NCBI RefSeq assembly: GCF_051201035.1
Contig: NZ_JBPODR010000010.1
Coordinates: 29,444-93,443 of the forward strand
Direction: 5' to 3'
Origin: Thermoanaerobacterium thermosulfurigenes
GTDB taxonomy: Bacteria; Bacillota; Thermoanaerobacteria; Thermoanaerobacterales; Thermoanaerobacteraceae
DNA length: 64,000 bases
Part shown: in pieces, positions 58,178 to 64,000 of the stretch
Layout of the letters: every line of letters begins with the position of its first letter
Numbering within the stretch: position 1 is the stretch's first letter
Notes under the pieces: generated by a model
What the model was told of the DNA's origin: nothing
Databases searched by the model: none
Seen by the model: only the letters and a program-made list of their open reading frames with translations
Translations under genes and position numbers: made by a program

Positions 58178-59312
58178 TGTGAATGAATCTATAAATAACC
58201 TTTTTATCCCATCCTAAATCAAATGGAACATGGTATCTGTCAGATGTATGTGTGTTTACAACAGGAATTCCGTAAGAATCAAAACCTGTTACAACGCCAA
58301 AATGAACAATTGTACCTTTTTCTTCATAGCAAATGAGATCACCCTTTTTAAGTTCCCGTATTGCTCCTGCAGGGTGTGAATCCGATGGTTTTACCATGTT
58401 TGTGTATGTACCTTGTGCAATTAGCCTTCCTTTTCCATTGTATATAAGGTAGTTAAAGAGTGCAGGAGCTTGTGCCCATGCTGTACTAGAGTCACGGCCA
58501 TTAAAGTTCCAGACGTAGTCCATTTTTAGTCCACCGCCTTCATACAAGACTTGTGAAGCGAAATTTGTGCAGTCGCCACCAACGCCATTATAATCTCTGT
58601 ATTTTTTGTTGTATTCATAGTTATTTCCGCTACCCCATGCAGCACCAGCGTATGTATCAGCATACCTTACAGCGCCTTCTCTATCGTAATTTCCTTTTTT
58701 CTGATTTTGACTATCACCTGCAGGCGTAGTATTGGTTGGCGATATTTCTGTGGCTATTCCGTCAGCAGGGCTAATATCTATAAATGCTGAATCTTCATCT
58801 AATGGATCGTAGTACCAATCGCGGCGTATCACCCAGTTGCCGTTGATTTTAACCAACTGAATGGAATGTCGAATTCCCAGTCCCATGTAATTTATTAAAT
58901 CGGGCTTTACATTGTACTCGTAGCCCATCTTCATCGTCTCTACCAAATAGAGCCATATAGACTGTTCGCCAACTTTTAAACTTTTGATTCTATAAATTGA
59001 TTGTGATTCTACGAATTTAAGATTTCTTTTTTCAGACCATCCTTTTACATAATCAATTCTTCTTTTTTCATGTTCAAGAGCCCATTTGCCATATGTGTTA
59101 GCAACATCGTAATATTTCTCTATGTCTTTAATATTTCCGCTTAAAAGTACACTTCCTCTTGACTCAAAGAAAGCATCTAAAAAGGGCTTTATTTCTTCTT
59201 TGTTGTCTGCTACAGTAGATAATGTTTTATTGAAAAACAATATTCCCCAGATGCTTATGGCTATTAATAATAAAATAGGAATTGCTACTTTATGATACTT
59301 TTTAAATAGCAA
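58167..59312 (-). CDS. Amidase-domain exported protein (amidase_6 family)
   Basis: A 381-residue protein with one N-terminal membrane segment. A central region (about 30-190) of unknown fold resembles an NTF2-like domain. The C-terminal domain (about 210-381) has YDREGAVRYADTYAG, the catalytic Cys in GGDCTNFASQVL and His in GTIVHFGVVTG, the cysteine-peptidase-like pattern of amidase_6. TTG at 59312 is 7 nt after AGGAGGGG; ATG 59336 has no SD. It probably acts on the wall or on secreted peptides; a sporulation role is common in this family but not shown here. Confidence 0.82.
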   Translation of the reverse strand: MLFKKYHKVAIPILLLIAISIWGILFFNKTLSTVADNKEEIKPFLDAFFESRGSVLLSGNIKDIEKYYDVANTYGKWALEHEKRRIDYVKGWSEKRNLKFVESQSIYRIKSLKVGEQSIWLYLVETMKMGYEYNVKPDLINYMGLGIRHSIQLVKINGNWVIRRDWYYDPLDEDSAFIDISPADGIATEISPTNTTPAGDSQNQKKGNYDREGAVRYADTYAGAAWGSGNNYEYNKKYRDYNGVGGDCTNFASQVLYEGGGLKMDYVWNFNGRDSSTAWAQAPALFNYLIYNGKGRLIAQGTYTNMVKPSDSHPAGAIRELKKGDLICYEEKGTIVHFGVVTGFDSYGIPVVNTHTSDRYHVPFDLGWDKKVIYRFIHIND

Positions 59313-59517
59313 TAAATATCCCCTCCTGCCTATCATTTATAGTAAATAATATGTACAAATAAAATAAATAATTCTATGTAACATTCAATGTATTATCATT
59401 TTGTTTTAAATGTCCCTGTAGACTTTGAAGATAAATTTTATATAGATTTTTCACTTATATGTTGTAAAAGGTATGTTTTAAAAAGATGGTAATGTAATTG
59501 GATAAAGGGAAAAATTT

Positions 59518-59598
59518 TTGGATAAGGCAAACAACAAGATTGTTATTGAGAGAAATTTCAACTTAGAAAGAAAAAACTTAAATGATTTATTAAAGTAA
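59518..59598 (+). CDS. Possible 26-residue small ORF or gene remnant
   Basis: TTG start with AAAGGG 8 nt upstream and a plausible amino-acid mix (DKANNKIVIERNFNLERKN, then a short tail). Short open pieces continue in other frames downstream to about 59700, which would also fit a decayed gene. No family recognised; weak evidence. Confidence 0.2.
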   Translation: MDKANNKIVIERNFNLERKNLNDLLK

Positions 59599-59733
59599 AT
59601 TATGCATAGGCACTAAAGACCTTTCTTGTCTTTAGAGAGATTATATTGAAATGAGAAGGTATTTGGAAAAAGTTTTTCCACGGTGTGAGATACATTGCTT
59701 TAAGTGATGGTTATTGATAAGTCAAATGGTTAT

Positions 59734-59759
59734 GACGTACCATGAGGACGTATCATGAG
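59734..59759. repeat. Tandem 13-bp imperfect repeat
   Basis: GACGTACCATGAG followed directly by GACGTATCATGAG (12 of 13 identical). It could be a pair of regulator-binding sites about 210 bp upstream of ptb. Confidence 0.6.
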
Positions 59760-59875
59760 ATGGAATCCCAATTTTGCATTATAAAAGTTATAAAATTTTA
59801 TAAAACTAAGAAGGAATTTTAAAATAAATGGAGAATATATTAAATATAAATTGTAAGAATTAAAAAATTTTAAGC

Positions 59876-59905
59876 AATAAACATTTATAAAATAAACATT
59901 TATAA
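59876..59905. repeat. Tandem 15-bp AT-rich repeat
   Basis: Two exact copies of AATAAACATTTATAA, followed by AATAATAA, about 60 bp upstream of ptb. Confidence 0.7.
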
Positions 59906-59967
59906 AATAATAATTTTTCTCGCTATTTTAAAATATAAGTATAGAGAAAATATGGAAGGTGCTTTTG

Positions 59968-60873
59968 GTGAAGAGTTTTAAAGAAATGTATGAGGCAGTT
60001 AAAGATTTGAATCCCAAGATCGTGGCTGTTGCACAAGCGGCTGATGTCGATGTGCTTTTAGCTGTGAAAGATGCTTATGAAAAAGGAATAATAAAAGCTG
60101 TTTTAGTAGGGGATAAGTCAGAGATAGAAAGACTTGCACTTTCTATTTCGATGCCTTTAAAAGATCATGAGATTATAGATGTAAAGGATGATGAGAAAGC
60201 TTGTAGAGCGGCAGCAAAACTTGTAAGTGATGGGCAAGCAGACATGATTATGAAGGGATTGGTGCCAACATCAGTAATATTAAAAGCCGTTTTAGACAAG
60301 GAATTTGATTTAAGGTCAGATAGATTACTAAGTCATGTAGCTGTTTTTGAATCTTCGTTTAATAGATTAATGCTTTTAAGCGATGCAGCGATGAACATAT
60401 CACCTGATTTAAAAGCAAAGATTGATATAATATACAATGCAGCTTACGTGGCGAAAAAGTTAGGTATACGCGATCCAAAGGTAGCTGTACTTGCTGCTGT
60501 AGAGATGGTAAATCCAGCTATGCAGGCGACGATTGATGCTGCAATTTTAGCAAAGATGAGCGATAGAGGTCAATTTAAAGGCATGATAGTAGATGGGCCG
60601 TTGGCATTAGATAACGCGCTTTCTATTGAGTCGGCTTATCACAAAGGTATAATTAGCACTGTTGCAGGTAATGCAGATATTCTCATCGTACCTGATATAG
60701 AAGCTGGCAATATGCTTTACAAGGCTATCACATTTATTGCAAATAAAAGGATAGCTGGAATAATCGTTGGAGCAAAAAAACCGGTTATTTTAACATCAAG
60801 ATCTGACTCCAAAGAATCTAAATTTAATTCAATATTGCTTGCTTCAATTGTGGCATCAGATAAAAACATATAA
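59968..60873 (+). CDS. ptb: Phosphate butyryltransferase-type acyltransferase
   Basis: Converts (branched) acyl-CoA plus phosphate to acyl phosphate and CoA. The roughly 301 residues match the Pta/Ptb family in the butyryl subgroup: VAVAQAADVDVLLAV, KGLVPTSVILKAVLDKE, AAVEMVNPAMQATIDA and IVDGPLALDNALS are recognisable. GTG 59968 (7 nt after GGAAGGTG) or TTG 59965 is the start; GTG 59959 overlaps the SD. It heads an operon with an amino-acid dehydrogenase, buk and VOR genes, so isobutyryl/isovaleryl-CoA are the likely substrates. Confidence 0.9.
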   Translation: MKSFKEMYEAVKDLNPKIVAVAQAADVDVLLAVKDAYEKGIIKAVLVGDKSEIERLALSISMPLKDHEIIDVKDDEKACRAAAKLVSDGQADMIMKGLVPTSVILKAVLDKEFDLRSDRLLSHVAVFESSFNRLMLLSDAAMNISPDLKAKIDIIYNAAYVAKKLGIRDPKVAVLAAVEMVNPAMQATIDAAILAKMSDRGQFKGMIVDGPLALDNALSIESAYHKGIISTVAGNADILIVPDIEAGNMLYKAITFIANKRIAGIIVGAKKPVILTSRSDSKESKFNSILLASIVASDKNI

Positions 60874-60907
60874 TTGCTTAAAATATTAATTAAGAGGAGT
60901 GATTTGT

Positions 60908-61978
60908 ATGGAATTATTTAAAACAATGAGAGAGTTTGACTATGAAAACGTTGTATTGTGTTATGATAAAACATCTGATCTAAAAGCTGTGATAGCAATA
61001 CATGATACAACATTGGGTCCTGCATTAGGTGGATGCAGGATGTGGACTTATGATACAGAGGAAGACGCGATAAATGATGCATTAAGGCTTGCAAGAGGCA
61101 TGACTTACAAGAATGCGGCCGCTGGTCTAAATCTTGGTGGCGCAAAAACTGTTGTAATTGGAAATCCAAGAAAGGATAAAAGTGAAGCATTATTTAGAAG
61201 CTTAGGCAGGTTTATAGAGGGGCTTAATGGAAGGTATATAACCGCCGAAGATGTTGGGACAAATATGAAAGACATGGATTATATAAGTATGGAGACAAAT
61301 TATGTTGCGGGACTTGCTGAGAAAAGTGGTGATCCGTCTCCTTTTACAGCATACGGGGTGTTTAGAGGCATTCAAGCAGCTTGTGAAGAAGTATTTGGAA
61401 CTACTGAATTAAGCGGTAAAACAGTTGCTATTCAAGGTGTTGGGAATGTTGGATATAATTTAGCAAAATACTTGCATGATGTGGGAACAAGATTAATAAT
61501 CACAGATATTTTTGAAGATAATGTAAAAAGAGCCGCCAGTGAATTTAATGCTGAGTATGTAAAACCTGATGATATATACGGTGTTGATTGTGACATATTT
61601 GCACCATGTGCACTTGGTGCTGTAATAAATGATGAGACAATACCGCATCTAAAATGTAAAATTGTCGCAGGGTCTTCAAACAATCAATTGAAGGAAGAAA
61701 AACATGGAGAAATCCTACAAGAAAAAGGAATACTCTATGTACCTGATTTTATTATCAATGCAGGTGGTGTCATAAATGTAGCTGAGGAATTACATCCATC
61801 TGGTTATAACAAAGAACGGGCAATGAGAAAAGTTTCTATGGTATATGACAATGTAAAAAAAGTCATACAAAAATCAAAGCAAGAAAATATTCCAACTTGT
61901 ATTGCTGCCGATATGGTAGCTGAAGAAAGAATTAAAACTATAGCGGGAATTAGAGATAATTTCATAAAAAAAGTTTAA
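60908..61978 (+). CDS. Branched-chain amino acid dehydrogenase (Leu/Val dehydrogenase family)
   Basis: NAD-dependent oxidative deamination of leucine, valine or isoleucine to 2-oxo acids. The 356 residues carry GPALGGCRMW, the catalytic Lys in GLNLGGAKTVVIGNP, TAEDVGTNMKDMDYI, the NAD motif AIQGVGNVGYNLAKYL and APCALGAVIND. Length and motifs fit leucine/phenylalanine dehydrogenases rather than the longer glutamate dehydrogenases. ATG 60908 is 8 nt after GAGGAG. Gene order ptb-bcd-buk matches the B. subtilis bkd operon. Confidence 0.92.
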   Translation: MELFKTMREFDYENVVLCYDKTSDLKAVIAIHDTTLGPALGGCRMWTYDTEEDAINDALRLARGMTYKNAAAGLNLGGAKTVVIGNPRKDKSEALFRSLGRFIEGLNGRYITAEDVGTNMKDMDYISMETNYVAGLAEKSGDPSPFTAYGVFRGIQAACEEVFGTTELSGKTVAIQGVGNVGYNLAKYLHDVGTRLIITDIFEDNVKRAASEFNAEYVKPDDIYGVDCDIFAPCALGAVINDETIPHLKCKIVAGSSNNQLKEEKHGEILQEKGILYVPDFIINAGGVINVAEELHPSGYNKERAMRKVSMVYDNVKKVIQKSKQENIPTCIAADMVAEERIKTIAGIRDNFIKKV

Positions 61979-61997
61979 GCTTATGGAGGGAATTCTT

Positions 61998-63065
61998 TTG
62001 TTTTTAATTCTTGCAATAAATCCTGGTTCTACATCAACAAAGATTTCAGTTTTTGAAGATAAAAAAGCTTTGTTTACAGAAACATTGAGACATAGCGTTT
62101 CTGAGCTTAGTCAATATAAAACTATATTTGAACAGTTGGAATTTAGAGAAAATGCTATTTTAGAAATGCTTCATAGAAAGAATTTTTCCATGGAAAAATT
62201 GAATGCAATTGTCGGAAGAGGCGGTCTATTAAAGCCGATAAAAAGTGGTACTTACATTGTAAACGAAAGAATGATATCAGATTTAAAAGAAGCTAAAAGA
62301 GGTGAACATGCCTCAAACCTTGGAGGAATTATTGCATACGAATTAGCTAAAAATCACGGTATACCTGCATTTATAGTTGATCCAGTTGTCGTAGATGAAT
62401 TAGACGATGTCGCCAGAATAACGGGAATACCTGAAATCCAAAAATCCAGCATATTTCATGCATTAAATCAAAAAGCCATTGGAAGGCGTTTATCTTCTGA
62501 TTTAAAAAAGAAATACGAGGATGTCAACCTTATAATTGCACATTTAGGCGGAGGAATTTCGGTTGGAGCTCATAGACATGGTTATGTAATAGATGTAAAT
62601 GATGCTTTAAATGGGGAGGGGCCATTTTCACCTGAAAGAGCAGGAGGACTTCCGTCATTGGAACTTGTGAGATTGTGCTACAGTGGCAAATATACTCTTG
62701 AAGAAATGAAAAAGAAGATATTGGGTGGTGGCGGTTTAGTAGCACATTTTAATACAAATGACGTAAAAGAAGTATACAGAATGATAGAAAATGGCAATAA
62801 GAGTGCGGAATTGATTCTTGATGCAATGGCGTATAAGACAGCAAAAGAGATTGGAGCGATGGCTGTAGCTTTAAACGACAAAGTTGATGCTATAGGAATT
62901 ACAGGTGGTATAGCATACAATGAAGATTTTGTAAAGCGCATTTCAAGTAGAGTTAATTTTATAGCTCCTGTGTATGTTTATCCAGGAGAAGATGAGATGC
63001 AAGCACTTGCCGAAGGAGCGTACCGTGTCTTAAGTGGAGAAGAAGAAGCAAAAGTGTATGAATAA
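61998..63065 (+). CDS. buk: Butyrate kinase (branched-chain acyl kinase)
   Basis: Makes ATP from acyl phosphate, releasing the free acid. The 355 residues belong to the ASKHA acetate/butyrate kinase family: AINPGSTSTKISVFED (phosphate 1), VGRGGLLKPIKSGTY, AHLGGGISVGAHRHG and GITGGIAYNEDF. TTG 61998, 7 nt after GGAGGG, is chosen over ATG 61983, which lies within the SD. It completes the Ptb-Buk ATP-forming module. Confidence 0.93.
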   Translation: MFLILAINPGSTSTKISVFEDKKALFTETLRHSVSELSQYKTIFEQLEFRENAILEMLHRKNFSMEKLNAIVGRGGLLKPIKSGTYIVNERMISDLKEAKRGEHASNLGGIIAYELAKNHGIPAFIVDPVVVDELDDVARITGIPEIQKSSIFHALNQKAIGRRLSSDLKKKYEDVNLIIAHLGGGISVGAHRHGYVIDVNDALNGEGPFSPERAGGLPSLELVRLCYSGKYTLEEMKKKILGGGGLVAHFNTNDVKEVYRMIENGNKSAELILDAMAYKTAKEIGAMAVALNDKVDAIGITGGIAYNEDFVKRISSRVNFIAPVYVYPGEDEMQALAEGAYRVLSGEEEAKVYE

Positions 63066-63096
63066 GGTAATATAAAATATGATGGAGATGATGAGA

Positions 63097-63309
63097 TTGA
63101 AGCAAGTCATATTTAACGAAAACTTATGCAAAAGCTGTGAACTATGCGTTGAAGCATGCCCAAGACACATAATAGAAATGGACAAAGACAAATTAAACAT
63201 AAAAGGATACCACCCAGCCATGATAAAAGAAGAAAACATAGAAAAATGCATAAGCTGCGGATTTTGTGCAATAATGTGCCCAGACACAGTCATAACAGTT
63301 ATAAAATAA
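63097..63309 (+). CDS. 2x[4Fe-4S] ferredoxin subunit of 2-oxoacid:ferredoxin oxidoreductase (VorD/KorD-like)
   Basis: A 70-residue two-cluster ferredoxin: CKSCELCVEACP near the N-terminus and CISCGFCAIMCP near the C-terminus. Such a small subunit, encoded next to the alpha subunit, carries electrons out of VOR/KOR enzymes. TTG 63097 (9 nt after GGAG) gives the usual MKQVIFNE start; ATG 63079 is possible. Codon use changes abruptly here: all Asn codons are AAC, unlike the genes before it. Confidence 0.88.
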   Translation: MKQVIFNENLCKSCELCVEACPRHIIEMDKDKLNIKGYHPAMIKEENIEKCISCGFCAIMCPDTVITVIK

Positions 63310-63322
63310 GAGGGGGATAGAT

Positions 63323-64000
63323 ATGGCAAAAGTACTCATGAAAGGAAATGAAGCGCTGGCTGAAGCTGCAATACAAGCCGGGTGCAGGCATTATTTCGGA
63401 TATCCAATAACACCACAAAACGAAGTAACAGCGTACATGGCAAAAAGAATGCCAGAAGTAGGAGGAGTATTCTTACAAGCAGAAAGCGAAGTATCAGCAA
63501 TAAACATGGTATACGGAGCAGGAGGAGCGGGAGCAAGAGTCCTTATCACATCATCAAGCCCAGGGATAAGCCTAATGCAAGAAGGAATATCATATATAGC
63601 AGGGGCAGAAGTACCATGCGTAATAGCCAACATAATGAGAGGCGGACCAGGATTAGGCGGAATACAGCCATCCCAATCAGACTACTTTCAAGCCACAAAA
63701 GGCGGAGGACATGGAGACTACAAACTCATAGTCTTGGCACCATCAACAATACAAGAAATGGCAGAACTAGTACAACAAGCATTCCACATAGCTGACAAAT
63801 ACAGAAACCCTGTAATGATATTAGGAGACGGCATGTTAGGGCAAATGATGGAACCAGTAGACTTTGACATGCTAAAAAAAGAAGAAAACAAAATAGAAGA
63901 AAAACCATGGGCCACAACAGGCATGGGAATGAGAAACAAAAGAAACATCATAAACTCATTAGAATTAGACCCACAAATATTAGAAAAACACAACATAGAA
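63323..64000 (+). CDS. vorB: 3-methyl-2-oxobutanoate:ferredoxin oxidoreductase alpha subunit VorB, N-terminal part
   Basis: The first 226 residues of the alpha-type subunit, cut by the window end. With the missing TPP-binding and gamma subunits it oxidises branched 2-oxo acids to acyl-CoA and CO2, reducing ferredoxin. MKGNEALAEAAIQAGCRHYFGYPITPQNEV, QAESEVSAINMVYGAGGAGARVLITSSSPG and MRGGPGLGGIQPSQSDY are typical VorB/KorA motifs. SD AGGGGG, 13 bp after the ferredoxin gene. Asn is AAC in 9 of 10 cases and Pro CCA in 11 of 12, very different from buk. Confidence 0.93.
   Translation, partial: MAKVLMKGNEALAEAAIQAGCRHYFGYPITPQNEVTAYMAKRMPEVGGVFLQAESEVSAINMVYGAGGAGARVLITSSSPGISLMQEGISYIAGAEVPCVIANIMRGGPGLGGIQPSQSDYFQATKGGGHGDYKLIVLAPSTIQEMAELVQQAFHIADKYRNPVMILGDGMLGQMMEPVDFDMLKKEENKIEEKPWATTGMGMRNKRNIINSLELDPQILEKHNIE

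Larger units (their letters stand above)
59313..59967. other. Long AT-rich intergenic region upstream of ptb
   Basis: About 620 bp without a convincing gene. It holds a small open frame (59518-59598), an 8-bp hairpin CTAAAGAC / GTCTTTAG (59613-59635), a tandem GACGTACCATGAG / GACGTATCATGAG repeat (59734-59759) and a 15-bp AT-rich tandem repeat (59876-59905). It must contain the promoters of both the amidase gene and the ptb operon, but I could not place either confidently and saw no sigma-54 element. Confidence 0.6.

Noticed and set aside
59760..59800. Sigma-54 promoter before the ptb operon (by analogy to Bacillus bkd)
   Set aside because: The nearest candidate has GG and GC separated by 12 bp instead of the required 10, and no enhancer-binding regulator gene is adjacent.
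59876..59905. CRISPR-like repeats
   Set aside because: Only two directly abutting 15-bp AT-rich copies with no spacers and no cas genes in the window.

Overview
The window looks like chromosome of a low-GC, spore-forming, anaerobic, saccharolytic Firmicute, most likely Thermoanaerobacterales and probably Thermoanaerobacterium or a close relative. That is an inference from gene content: an alpha/beta SASP, CotF-type coat proteins, paired GH65 phosphorylase/ABC loci, a flavodiiron oxygen-defence pair, SLH proteins, and strongly AT-rich DNA with frequent TTG/GTG starts. I see no prophage, insertion sequence or CRISPR array. Gene starts were set from Shine-Dalgarno (SD) spacing, so many lie inside the longest open frame.

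Layout. 0-9 kb: the 3' end of a Ca2+-type P-ATPase; a leftward MFS-ndk-hypothetical operon; the lipid II flippase amj; a YkuK-like protein; fprA plus an NADH:rubredoxin-reductase-like flavoprotein (O2/NO detoxification); a PAP2 phosphatase; and pgsA. 9-12.5 kb: larE-larB-larC, which build the nickel-pincer nucleotide cofactor. larC is split by an A-rich heptamer that looks like a programmed -1 frameshift. A leftward bioY carries a BirA-type operator. 12.5-22.4 kb: a T-box leader and valS, a GNAT enzyme, folC, tRNA-Pro(CGG), a YVTN propeller, a DUF4364 regulator, a SASP, a QueG-like Fe-S protein and an Asp-box lipoprotein.

22.4-36.8 kb is the carbohydrate core: two parallel loci. Locus A is LacI, GH65 phosphorylase, binding protein and two permeases. 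Locus B is LacI, binding protein, two permeases, GH65 phosphorylase and beta-phosphoglucomutase. Each has its own operator sequence (CCAAAACGTTTTGG for A, CTGTAAGCGGTTACAG for B) and a hairpin behind the binding-protein gene. Neither encodes an ABC ATPase, so a shared MsmX-type ATPase elsewhere is presumed. The logic is import of an alpha-glucobiose, phosphorolysis to beta-glucose-1-phosphate plus glucose, and isomerisation to glucose-6-phosphate by PgmB.

36.8-59.3 kb: a polysaccharide deacetylase, a two-OB-fold SSB-like protein, a corrinoid adenosyltransferase, the leftward asd-dapA-dapB-dapH operon, glnA with a hairpin leader and a downstream ANTAR antiterminator gene, an NDH-2/DoxX fusion, prenyl diphosphate synthase genes, isoaspartyl dipeptidase, a MocR regulator, spore coat genes, a GH18-SLH protein, a bactofilin/M23 pair, a glycosyltransferase, small conserved genes and an amidase.

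59.3-64 kb: after a long AT-rich intergenic region, an operon ptb - Leu/Val dehydrogenase - buk - ferredoxin-type subunit - vorB (runs off the end) forms a route from branched-chain amino acids to acyl-CoA, acyl phosphate, and free acid plus ATP. Codon use changes sharply between buk and the ferredoxin gene.
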